Source of the DNA: Halichondria panicea
Taxonomy: Eukaryota; Porifera; Demospongiae; Suberitida; Halichondriidae
Assembly (NCBI RefSeq): GCF_963675165.1
Contig: NC_087380.1
Span: forward strand, 5,898,071 to 5,962,070
Reading direction: 5' to 3'
Length of the DNA: 64,000 nucleotides
Shown: positions 37,169 through 48,100 of the stretch, piece after piece
How the letters are laid out: each line of letters opens with the position of its first letter
How positions within the stretch are numbered: the first letter of the stretch is position 1
Notes under the pieces: generated by a model
What the model saw: the letters and a program-made list of their open reading frames with translations, nothing else
Told to the model about the DNA's origin: nothing
The model's database searches: none
Position numbers and translations under genes: made by a program

Positions 37169-40100
37169 GCACACTTGGTCAGGAAGAGAACTGTTATTTG
37201 AGTGAGAGCCTCACTACGACACGGACCGACCTCTCTGCCCAGCTGGCTCAGTGTGAAGAGGTGAGTCAAACACACATGTCTTAGAATGACAAACATACGC
37301 TGCAGTACGTATGACTTTGTGCAGACGATTTTTCACTTTTATGTGACGCTGGGTTCTCCTTTCTTATGTTTAATACATAAAACTTAAGTGTCTGAAATAT
37401 CCTACCTTTAGGCTAGGCGTACAGTATGAGAGTCTAATATGTTCTGTACACCACCCCTAGGCCCTGTACATGTACACTAACTATGTGTACATGAATTGTA
37501 TCTCCCATTGCAGACTCTTTCAAGACGCAGCAGTGAGCTTGAATCATTGAAGGCTCAGTGGAATGCCCATGCCACCACTCTGAGCAGTGAACACTCAGTG
37601 AGCCTGTCATCTGAGAGAGAGAAAGCCCTACAAACTCAGTCTGAGATGGCTGACAGGTTTGCGAGGGAGAAGAGAGAGATGGAGGAACTGCACACTTCCA
37701 GGGTGAGGAGGAGCTCTATACATGTATTTATAGCTAATGCTGCATACACTTATACATATACACACATTCTAAAGTCTCAAGCATGTTCTAATATTCCTCA
37801 ACATCTACACACAACAAAAAGTATACAGTGTGCTGTTAAGTGTAACTAAGTTACAGTGCATGCTTTAGTCTGTTCAGTTTCAGCCTGTTGTTGTTAACAA
37901 TCTTTCTGCAATACTCCTTGCCCATACATGTACAGTGTATAATGTATATGTACACGTAGCCTTCAGGCTTCTAACTTAAGATTGTACATTTCGTGTTAGC
38001 TCTGTGTGCCTTCTTCCCCCTCCCACAACACACAACAGCTGCGTGGCAGTGAGGAGAGGGTGGCTGAACTGGACAAGGCTAACAAGGAGCTCACTGACCA
38101 CAAGTACCGTTCAGAGGCAGCCATCAGAGAACTCAAGACCAAACTCAGAGCATCAGAGGAGGTACAGTGGGTCTATCATGGCTACACACTTTAAGGAGGG
38201 TTATTTCCAGAGTTGCCGTAACCATAATATTGTGGTTCCATTTTTAGGGCCACACTATACATTGTAGGTTTGTGTTGACTACAATAGGAATTTTTGTGAT
38301 GCCATAAGTTATAGTACCGTATAGCGGGTAATTTTCGTGGGGTAAAATATTCGTTATTTTCGTGGGCAAGCTGACCTCTACGAAATTGTAACGTAGGCGT
38401 GGCTTACCAGAACGTATGAATGCAGTGCAGGCAACGAGACTAAACAAAATTTTTACTCACGAAAACCACCGTTTTCGAGTTGAACGAATTTTTTACCCTA
38501 CGAAAATTACCCGCTATACGGTATCCCATTTTGCACAGAGCTTTATACGTATACTTACTATGACTGTCAAAAAAGACCAAGGCTCAACACTCCTCAAAAC
38601 TAGGCTTTCACTACCGACAGGCGAGGGTATTTGTATGACTGCTCTTGTATTTCTCTGCCGGATGTGTTCTCTCTTTACATAAACCTCACTTCTGTCCACT
38701 TGATATCCCCAATAATTAGTAAACCACGTGTTCTTGTCGTAGGAGTGCTCTGGTGCTCGTGAGGAGCTGGCTAGGTTGAGGAGAGACAACTCCTCTCTGG
38801 ACAGCACCAATCACGAGCTGGAGAAGACTGTCTCTCAACTCAGGATGAGGGTGGCTGTTCTCGAGCAGGAGCTGCAAGATAAAGAACAGGTACAGTATGT
38901 GTGGGTGTGGGTGTGGGTGTGGGTGTGGTACTATGTACAGTACTGCCCTCGTCTCCAGGCTAATTCTTCTCTATTGTACATGTAGCACTAGGCCCATTGA
39001 AAATTTCAGGTGACAAGGCTAGTGCTACACTTACTGCGCTTACTTACATGTACATGCACTTATGGTTTTTTAACTAGACTAGTGTAGTCAACTAGTAGGT
39101 GTAGTAAAGAGTTGTTTGTTGTAGTCGTGTAATAATGATTTGGCAACAGCGTAGTCAACACTTGAACTGTAGTCCTACACTATACATGTACATGTGCAAT
39201 ACAGCTACAATAGCAGTATATATTTGTATGTGTGTATCACATGTGATTGCTGATGCTACTGTAGTCAATACAGTACACACTGTATGTGCGTGTGTATAGA
39301 ACCAGGGCGCTCCTGATATAACCCACACACAATCACTGAGCACACTCATCTCCCTCTACAACCAGGTGATCAGTAGGAGCTCTGAATTGCTGGATGCCTC
39401 GTCTGAGCAGAAGAGAAGCCATGAGGTCACACTGGAGCAGAAACAAAGGCAAATCACCAAACTAGAAACTGCTTTCAAGTCAGCATCACAGGAAGTGATT
39501 AAGGTGCGTTTACGTGTTCACACTTGTCACTTGTCTGCTAAAAAGTATTTTTGTAATCTACTGGAATAGAACCAGGTGCTCCTGATATAACCCACACACA
39601 ATCACTGACCACACCCATCTCCCTCTACAACCTACTGGAATAGATTACCACTCTTTTCATTCACTATTTTGCTCTTCAGGGGAATGAGATCATTCAGAAG
39701 CTTCAAATAGACCTACGGAACATTAAATCAAAGGTACAGTGTGCGTCGTGTACAGTACTACATGTACAATGTACATGTGTGCTGCACGTGATTATACGTG
39801 TGGCTTGCATTTGTACTCGGTTGTTGTGGGTTACTTTTTACCTTGCTACATCCCCTTCAGCTGAAGTTACGCAACATGGTGACAACTCAGCAGGAGAGGG
39901 TGATTGGTGAGAGGGAGGGTGCTCTGGACAAACTGAGACTGGAGTCGGAGGCTGTCAAAGTCACTATGGCCAGGAAAGATGAGGAGGTGTGCGGTGTTAT
40001 CTTAGACTATCTAGATGTACATGTATTGTTAGGGCTAGTGTTGTCTGTTAATGGGGAATTAATGGTACATGTACGTGATTCCTCAGTTGGCCAAAGTAGG

Positions 40101-41835
40101 GACATCCCTTAAAGAAGCACTTGAGAAACTGGAGGAAAGTAAAAACGAGTTGAAGACCAACGAAAATGGTTAGTTCAATTAACCTCAACATTGTAGACAT
40201 ACCAGGTAGCCATGAGTAAGTGATCTGTATGCATGCACTCTTAAATATTATGTCTGCCACAATTTAGTACTGTCTGTTCCCTACAGTGATCAGTTGGCTC
40301 AACAAGCAAATGAATGATCAGATGATGGGAAGTGGGCGTGGCATTCCCCGCCCACCTCTCCCCTCGCTCTCCACAATCCGCTCCTCCCCACCCTCACAAC
40401 CTTACACCGTGGGCGGGCAGCTCAGCGACATCGGTGCCCTCTACACTCACCAGATGCAACAGAGAGTGAGTCCTCCTAACAAGTACATGTTAGACACCAA
40501 ATCCTTTTTCCCCTGTTCTTTCCCTTTATCCCCCACTCTTTCCTTTCTTCCCACACTATCCCCACTTTTTCCATATCTTTATGTTCCTTATTCTTGCATG
40601 GATTGTACAGATGGGTTTGTAACACTGACTGTGTTGGACATTATTTCATGCTTACAGTAAGATTAAAGCTCGTACCGGAATTGACTATTATTATGTAACG
40701 GGATAATTATGTTGTGAAGAACACATTCTGTAAACATGAGTACAGTAAGTTTTGGTTTACTTACATTAATACCGAATAGCAGGTATATTTCGAGAATATA
40801 AATGTTCGTAGTTTTCGCGGATTAAGCATGTACCGCAAAAATTTATAACCGTGACTTTAATATCACATGTATGCATGCTGCAAAAAGGCTGCTATCCGCG
40901 AAAACCTTTCTAAAGGCATTTCCGTGAAAATTTATTCTCCCACTATACAGTACCTACGTCTTTCTCTCCCCTGTAGCCGCAGTTTAGTAGCACTCCCTCT
41001 GGCCCCACCTCCTCCCACGCTACCACTGGTCCCCCTCGACAAGCACTGGGCTCTATCGCTAGCCAAGAGAACGTACGACAACAAGTCTTGTTTAAAGGCC
41101 CGGGGGCTTCTAAAGGAGGTCTTGCACCCTCTCCTCTGTCGGCTCATTCACTAAGTGCACACTCAGCAATCAGAGGTCAATTGACTCCACCCACTGCTGG
41201 TCTGAGGTCAAAAGGTGTGTACATACACATGTATTTATTGTACTGTACATGTACGTATTGTACGTGCCGAAGTTTTTGATGTGTGCATAATGCCTGGTGG
41301 GAAAACTAGAGTCTTTAATTTTTGGAACGGCTATACACTGCATCATTTTTTCTCTGCATTCATTCAATTGTAACATGCAGCACACACACACCCAGGGTTT
41401 TATCTAGTGGGGGGGGGCTGGGGTGAACCTTCCCCCCCAAATGCTCATCTTCCCCCCAAAAATGTTTGTATGATAATGACGTCATCACATTAGTACTATC
41501 TATGATGTGCAATATGTAACTAGATCTACTGTGATGCACTAGCATGTAATAGGTGGTGTGGTCAACAAATGTGGGAGTGGCCAAACATTTTGCGGCCTGC
41601 GTAAACCCTCCCCCCCCCAAACTTTTAATCCTAGATGAAACCCTGACACCCCGCCCACACATGCACACGCACAGATGCCTTGTCCAAGTCTTCCCCTGGT
41701 CGACCCTCTGGGCCGTGGTTGGATCCTAAATATTTGGCACAAGACCTCCCTCCTAGTGAGCTAAGGACAAACGTCACACCTAGAGTACTCCCCAAACAAG
41801 TGCCCCCAGCTTCATCATACTTTCCTAAGAACTAG
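34702..41835 (+). CDS. SASS6: SAS-6, centriole cartwheel protein
   Basis: Forms the nine-fold cartwheel that templates centrioles. Sixteen exons: 34702-34763, 34997-35057, 35268-35347, 35644-35748, 36044-36209, 37183-37260, 37514-37702, 38039-38161, 38743-38889, 39366-39503, 39680-39733, 39861-39986, 40087-40168, 40287-40465, 40977-41214, 41675-41835. They total 1989 nt (662 aa, close to human 657) in frame. The N-terminal head domain shows [40 protein letters not shown] and [18 protein letters not shown], nearly identical to vertebrate SAS-6. A long coiled coil follows ([34 protein letters not shown]), then ISWLNKQMN and a Pro/Ser-rich tail. Introns carry a MITE (38315-38523) and CA tracts. 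Assignment is firm. Confidence 0.95.
37100..37174. repeat. CA/CG microsatellite
   Basis: Alternating (CA)n, (CG)n, (CA)n run ending eight bases before the acceptor of SASS6 exon 6 (37183), so length changes could affect splicing of that exon. Confidence 0.9.
38315..38523. mobile_element. TIR MITE, TACCGTATAGCGGGTAATTT family, full copy
   Basis: 209-bp element with near-perfect inverted ends: TACCGTATAGCGGGTAATTT at the left and the complement AAATTACCCGCTATACGGTA at the right. Core AGGCGTGGCTTACCAGAA. Inserted in a SASS6 intron. Confidence 0.85.
39298..39364 (+). repeat. intronic direct repeat, copy 1 (provides exon 10 acceptor)
   Basis: About 67 bp from AGAACCAGGGCGCTCCTGAT to CCCTCTACAACCAG, repeated at 39567-39634 on the other side of SASS6 exon 10. 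This copy supplies the AG acceptor of exon 10. Confidence 0.8.
39567..39634 (+). repeat. intronic direct repeat, copy 2
   Basis: Second copy of the 39298-39364 segment, over 90% alike by eye, starting AGAACCAGGTGCTCCTGAT. Here the terminal ACCAG has become ACCTA, so the copied acceptor is lost. Confidence 0.8.
40770..40952. mobile_element. diverged TIR MITE, TACCGAATAGCAGGTA type
   Basis: Starts TACCGAATAGCAGGTATATTT and ends GAAAATTTATTCTCCCACTATACAGTA, a decayed relative of the GCGGGTAATTTTCG family, just upstream of SASS6 exon 15. Confidence 0.45.
41393..41645. mobile_element. TIR MITE, CAGGGTTTCATCTAG family, copy 1
   Basis: Left end CAGGGTTTTATCTAGTGGGG and right end CCTAGATGAAACCCTG, 253 bp, with an internal G-run and C-run facing each other. 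An inverted copy lies at 50580-50801. It is in the last SASS6 intron. Confidence 0.8.
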
Positions 41836-42129
41836 ACTGTATTGTAGACAATGTCTCTGATTATGGGTAATTTTAACACATTGTTGATGTAACGCATGTT
41901 ACTTGTGTATTTGACTTCTTTCAAATTGATGTATGCAATATTGACATTTGTCTGTTGCTTGAATGGCCTAGCTCTGAGTATGACGTATAGCTTACTGCAT
42001 GTTCATATAGTTATATACAGCACAGCCTCCCCCCCCCCTTTTGCTAATCATGAGCTTCAGGTATTCCTGCATGCATGGTAATTAAGAACAAATGACGGTT
42101 AAAACATGAAAAAAATTACATGAACATGT
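41836..42129. other. gap between convergent SASS6 and FRA10AC1
   Basis: Under 300 bp of 3' flanking sequence of both genes. Nothing else seen. Confidence 0.5.
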
Positions 42130-43122
42130 CTACATTAACATGTCTTTGAAATAATCATCAAACTCGTCCTCTTGAGATTTCTCGAGGAAAGCTTCAGCAG
42201 TCTTCTTCCAGATGCTCTCACCCCCACCACCAGATGAGGTTCCTTGGTCACCAGCACCCTCTAAACTCCTGTCTTTATCTCCTTCAACTTCTGAGCTCTC
42301 CTCACTACTCGAGTTTGATTCTCCATGATGCTTTGAGGCTTTATGCTTGTGCGAATGTTTCTTGGTCTTGTGCTTTGAGGAGTGTGTTCTTTTAGATTTG
42401 TCGGATTTCTTATCTTTGCTCTTCCATTTTCTTCGTTTGTGGTGATAGTTTAATTTTCTTGAGCAATTTGGGCACAGTCGTAACTTAACTAGAGCATTTT
42501 TCTTTTCACCCTGCTCCATGTAACGGAAATTCACCTCCCAACTTTCAAGATCTTCTCTTTGAAGGCATGTTTTGTTTCCACAGGAAAACTGTCCTTTGCC
42601 TTCGACTACTTCTTTTTCAATCCTCCATCTCAGTGCAACCTCGTTCTCCTTGTATCGACTCAGATCAACAATAGCATACTCTTTGAAAAGTTTATCGTAA
42701 TAAGCTTTGGCCATTTTTTTCTCCCATGTGTCAGGTTTATCACTCGTATCCCATAGAAACTTGTGCTCCTCTTGCAGTACAGAATAATCGTTTCGATCAC
42801 CTGCTGTGGACCGTTTGAAAGACTCAATCCCCCTACCGCTAGTGAGTAAGTACTGGTTCACAAGAGTTTTGTGTCGAGAGTAGGCATCCATAGCTAGAAA
42901 GTGGAATCTTCTGGCTTTCCATTCTTCTTTGTCTCTTTCTTGAGACAGAAACTGCTTGGAGGGGACAGCCACGGAATGAGTGGGGACACGGGAGATTCCG
43001 GGAGCCTTTTGTGTAGCTATAGGATCATCTCTCCAAGTCTTTTGTTTCTTTTCGGCGGAGTACTCGAAGTCTGAGTCGAGATCAAAGTCTCTGTGTTTTC
43101 CAGCCATCTTTTTTTGCTCCAC
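42130..43122 (-). CDS. FRA10AC1: FRA10AC1 homologue
   Basis: Intronless gene of 330 aa. The core from HFLAMDAYSRHKTLVNQYLL through WEKKMAKAYYDKLFKEYAI, DLSRYKENEVALRWRIEKEV and GKGQFSCGNK to EKKNALVKLRLCPNCSRKLN follows vertebrate FRA10AC1 along its length. This includes two Cys pairs (CGNKTC and CPNC) that look zinc-binding. After the core come a Lys/His/Ser-rich basic stretch and an acidic C-terminal tail (SQEDEFDDYFKDML), also as in the family. FRA10AC1 is a nuclear protein linked to the spliceosome; that role is family knowledge. Start may be the first Met (43122) or MAGKHRDFD five codons later. Lack of introns among intron-rich neighbours is unusual but the ORF is intact. Confidence 0.95.
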   Translation of the reverse strand: MEQKKMAGKHRDFDLDSDFEYSAEKKQKTWRDDPIATQKAPGISRVPTHSVAVPSKQFLSQERDKEEWKARRFHFLAMDAYSRHKTLVNQYLLTSGRGIESFKRSTAGDRNDYSVLQEEHKFLWDTSDKPDTWEKKMAKAYYDKLFKEYAIVDLSRYKENEVALRWRIEKEVVEGKGQFSCGNKTCLQREDLESWEVNFRYMEQGEKKNALVKLRLCPNCSRKLNYHHKRRKWKSKDKKSDKSKRTHSSKHKTKKHSHKHKASKHHGESNSSSEESSEVEGDKDRSLEGAGDQGTSSGGGGESIWKKTAEAFLEKSQEDEFDDYFKDMLM

Positions 43123-43515
43123 TTTGACCTTTATGGTTAAAAATGGGAGGGGCTCGCGATCGGTTGTTTATCGATCCCAATGCGCATGCGTGGATGATTT
43201 GTCCCCTAACCTAACCTGTACACTTTCACATTAAGTTCCAATGAAATATTATTATTGAAAAACATCTTCACATGATATAAAGATAAAGTATCAGTCTAAA
43301 GTTATTTAAAACATGAAAACATTGACGAAATAATATTATATTAATAGCTTGATCCGGTCAAGAAATCAAAGATTCCATGAAATATGATTTAAAAATATTA
43401 AGATGGTACCGTGCAGGTTTACGATACCACTATACATGTATACATAATGAAAATAAATAATAATAAATAATGTTCTACATCTCACAGTTATGTAATAAAG
43501 CTTGGAGGGCAGTTT
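43123..43515. other. intergenic gap, AT-rich
   Basis: 5' flank of FRA10AC1 and 3' UTR of the secreted protein gene. AATAAATAATAATAAATAA-like AT tract at about 43450-43470. No gene seen. Confidence 0.4.
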
Positions 43516-44727
43516 TTATTCTGTTAGGGCTGTGTTCAGGGCGAGTAGAGTGTCACTAGAGAGGTTGATGAGGTCCTGAGCCACGATTGCCGCAAATACA
43601 GCTGCACTATGGTTTTGCTGCGAAGAGAGAGGAGTAGACGCATTTTACATGGGTCCTTGTATGTTTAAACTTATTATTGCAACTTACAGCTGAAAGTGGC
43701 CGGCACGCTGGCTCTGGTACGTGGCAGCTGTTAAATTGAGCACCTATTACCTGTAAAATAAAAATAATGAGCAACTATAAACATGCTACAAAATCTGTAC
43801 TACCTTGGTAGCTATATTTGCATCATTTTCTACGGTTGAAAGAGGCTTTTTGAGTAATAAATTTTCGGTTTTTATAGGGTAAAATGTTATAGAATTTTGT
43901 TGAGGGCATTAAATTTTGGGTCTGATAGTCAAAATATCAAGCAATACACCACTAAATAATCTCGTGCTCTCGCATGACACTACATGTATAGATAATTAAG
44001 CATCATGCAGTTGTGAATTGTATGTTATAAGCCACACTTTATTGTATATAGTTAAAGAAACACATGAAAAGAGAGGTTGCTTACAATTTTTTCTAGAGTC
44101 TTTGACAGGTTGGAATCACTTCCGGGGTCCAGTATATCATAGACGGCATGAAAGTAGGAAGACACACCTAATATTTCATTGACTGCCTCTTGCTTCATAA
44201 CATCTAATACGTAAGGTACAGAGCAGCATAGATAGCCGACTGCAGATGCAATTTGTCCCTGATAATCATTGTCTACTTCTTCTCCAAGATAAAAGCCATT
44301 CTGTAGGAAAATATTGAGCGTATAATTATATACATTTGGGACTCAGTGTATAATGCTAACGCAATTATATCTCGCATATTATATATTTAATGTCCTTTCA
44401 GTTAAATGCATAGAAGACCCGTTTCATACTTACTGGTAGGCTGACGTTGCTCATAGACAGTCTCATATGAATGGCAGTTTTAGCTTCTCTCATTCTGTCT
44501 GAGAGGGTTGTTAAGTACTTCTGTGCCATTGTGGTCAGAGCAGTCAGTTCAGTCTCACTGAGTGAGCTAGATGGGCTGCATTGTGCAGAGCCAGATGACC
44601 TGCTTCTAGATTTCTCTTGCATATTTTCTTCTTCAGGAAGTCTTGCAGGGACACATGCAGCTTGCATTGCTGCAAACATGCACTGCATGATGCACACAAG
44701 GCTGAGGAGAGTTGATAGGTACTTCAT
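43516..44727 (-). CDS. secreted helical protein of unknown family
   Basis: Four exons, 44727-44434, 44300-44085, 43750-43688 and 43617-43516, total 675 nt (224 aa) in frame with phase-0 junctions. The start gives a clear signal peptide (KYLSTLLSLVCIMQCMFAAM); an upstream in-frame Met (44760) would add 11 residues before it. A Ser-rich low-complexity linker (SRSRSSGSAQCSPSSSLSE) is followed by sequence that looks mainly alpha-helical (ELTALTTMAQKYLTTLSDRM, YQGQIASAVGYLCCSVPYVL, SAAVFAAIVAQDLINLSSDT). About eight cysteines and two N-glycosylation sites (NVS, NLS) are present in the mature part. I do not recognise it. A small helical secreted factor is possible, but function is unknown. Confidence 0.75.
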
Positions 44728-45102
44728 GGCTAAATCTTGAATGATAAGTAGAGAGTTCACTTTGACAGTAGATTGAAGACTTTATTTTTGTTATTGTAAA
44801 CAGAGGCATCTTGTTTATATAGGCTAGACATGTACACTGACTCTAAGCACATATAGATCCAATTGCATATTATGCAGCAAATATCGTTGAGCTCCTCCCC
44901 AGCAGCTAAGGGTTCCCCCTTTTAAAAGTACATCCATTAATTAGATTCATGAATCATTAATTTTACTCTTTTGTTATATATAATTATGACAGTAGAATGA
45001 TAAATATTCAATCATAATTATATAATAAAACTAGAGATTTTGTAATGCTATATTGGTGAATGGAAAGATAAAAACAAAAAAAAAACTGACGAGTCTGTGG
45101 AT
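44728..45102. other. intergenic gap
   Basis: 5' flank of the secreted protein gene and 3' UTR of MIER. AT-rich, no feature recognised. Confidence 0.4.
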
Positions 45103-48100
45103 TCATGTGTTGTCCCGTTTTGACTCGGCACTTATAGTGGTAGCAGCATAATGCACGTCTGGAGAATCGGAGTTGTACACATCCAGACACTTGTTCATAA
45201 AGTCAGAGCTGTAGCATGCAAGAATAGAATAATAGAATAATAAAGATCGTTTCCTACAAAGTATGCATGCAGAAATTGATCAAAAAATCGAATATATCAA
45301 GCAGTTAAAATGTTGCTATAATAATAACATTCCTACCAACAGCCCTATATAACCAGCTATAAAGCAAAACTAAATTATGTTACATGCACTGACGTAATAA
45401 TTATGTACATTGGTGGGTTATATCTTTTCAGAAATTAGAAATAATTAATGGGCTAACTTCAAAAATGGACAATGCTAGCTTACATGTGTCCTGCTGGCAC
45501 ATTGACTTTTTTCTTTCCGATCTTTCCGTACTGCTGTACAAATAGATCGTTTCTTTCACTCTTTTTCCAAATGTAGTAAAACTCAATTAGCTCTTTCACC
45601 GGTCGAGTGGGAACCTGCATAGCAACACAACACACAGGTATAGGTAAACTTATAACTGCATGATTAATTTTGCAGCACTGAGACAACGGATTTGACCTAC
45701 CAACTTTTTGATCAGTTTAGCACTACAACTATTACATACACTACAGGAAATCCAGGGACTACCCCCTGCACACTTTCAAAATTCCCTGATATGTATAAAA
45801 TCTGTACTTCAGTACAGCAAAGGGAATCAACCAGGGTTGCGGTAGCACCATCCATACACAGATTCACAGCCTTATTTTGCACAGCTTAGTGCACTTGAAC
45901 AAAAGGAGTTGTTTTTTTGCACTAGAAGGGAAGGGATTACATTGTGCCCCCAAGTGCCCCCCAGGGCAGGGGAATTCCCCCCTCAAAATCGGTGTGAACA
46001 ATGACTATACTTACCTGCTTTTGTATTCGATAAAAGTTCTTGCCGTATGTCCGTAGGCCTGTAAATTAATGCATACGTATCGTCAAGAGTTTATTATATA
46101 CTCTTAGTATCGTACGAAGTATAAAATAATAATGAATATCATTACACCCAAAGCTGTAAGAAATACGAATTATACGTGTGTAGAAATAGAACGAGTCGTA
46201 CATGACTATAACAGATTTCAACGATGTCATAATTTTTCAAATCCCACAATCGTACTGTAACTAACGCCCACATATTTCAAGGAACTCGCCCACTCACAAT
46301 GACTAGGAACTACTCCACTATGAACAAGCTTCCTGTGTCCCAATAAAACAATGGGATGTAAATCTTGTTTACATGTTGATGAGAAAAAGCCCACAATACT
46401 GTATATACAGGTAAAATGATTCTTCATTTCCTGTGTTTATCCTCATTAAGGCCATGAATATAATTAGTTCAAAGGCTTCCAAACTCCCTGGGCCTACTCG
46501 ACACTGTAACCTAATAGTGAGACTTGGAATGACTAGAGAAAAAATCAATAATTGGACCTACATGCATATGCTAACTGTGGGCAGTAGAGGTTCAACTCTA
46601 CCAACTTTTGGGATAACAGGTACGTCTTGTACTGCTTCCACCAATGTATCTTAGTTCTAGAGACTGCATATAGACTCGAAAACGTCGTCATGCTACTGGA
46701 TAGTCTACTCAGCAAAGAAAGTTAACAGTCGATCAACAAAAGTTCAATTTTCTACACGTACACAAAACACCTATATTGTAAACTGGAGCTGTTGGTTGGT
46801 AGATGGAATGTTAAATGTTGTTTCTGACTTACAGAATGCCCTGAGGTGCATGATGACCGAAAGGGGGAAGGATCCTATACGCATTGCTAACTGAAAAACT
46901 GTTGCTTGTTACCAATGGAATTTAGTTCGCACTTTCAGCATTTTCAGTATTACGACAGGAAGAGCTAGGGGACAGGCAAGCCCACGAAATCAATTTTTAG
47001 CTGGATCAATAATTACTGTATCAGTAGATGTACATGTAAACATCAAGACATGCATGTGTACATTTCCCTAGTTATTACCGTTACTGAAATGTGAAACGTA
47101 ATTCGAAAGTTTTTACCGTGGAATGCAAAACACATTAACCTTATCTAGTGTCAATCAAAAACGAGGGCATTTAAAATGGAGCTTTCATGCAATGACACAT
47201 TACTCAGAAAAATTGGATGTGTAAACACGTATAAAACACGTATAAAATTATTGAATGAAAATGACAAACAATAAAGCGAAACAGTGGCATAGAACTACAA
47301 TAACGTCACCATTAGAGACATACATGTAGGCTAATTATAAGGAAAGTCGGTAATATATAATAAATAGCCTGACACTAAGTCAGTGTGGGAAGGTCAGAGG
47401 TCAGATATCAAAAGAACACAATGATTGTGTAATTGACTCAACGTACCTTCTTCAAAACTCTGACATTCGGTTTCAGACCATGGCTCCATTACTCCTACAG
47501 GGAAGGGAACGTTGTCTCTGGTAAGCCAGCATCAAGATTCATTCATACTGCACGAACACACAATACTACACAAAGTGGCACCTCTATAGTACAAGGTAAG
47601 GCAAGAGATGTGCGAATCAATACAAATACACCCACACACCTATGCAAAACAACAACTAAGGTCTATTTGTGTTGAGTTTGACCTTCATAAAGTTGTCATA
47701 CTTCACTAAAATTCAAGTTTCATATACCATTGGATTCCTCGTTAAAAAGCGCTTCTATCTATATGCTGTAGAGCTAGTAAGCTCCAACCAGCTAAAAGTT
47801 AGCATTTTCCATGTAAAAGTCCCAGGCATACTTGTCCCCACCACATAAAGCATAAATGAAGCCATAATTAACAACAGAACTTCCGGAGTTGAACTCAACG
47901 CAAATAGACTTTAGTTTTTGTTTTTTACTGCACTACAGAGAGCAATGTTGCAGCTCTGTCCTGCATGACTTTGCAATAGTTGAGTGCCGCAGACTAGGCG
48001 TTACATAATTCAAGGTGATACAGTAGAGTCCATTTGATAGCGATCACACTCTTTGAACCTTCTCTCTCCGTGGTCTATCGGCTAAGTCAACAGAAAGGGC

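Noticed and set aside
37057-37296. Open frames of His-Thr or Cys-Val repeats
   Set aside because: Translations of the CA/CG microsatellite.
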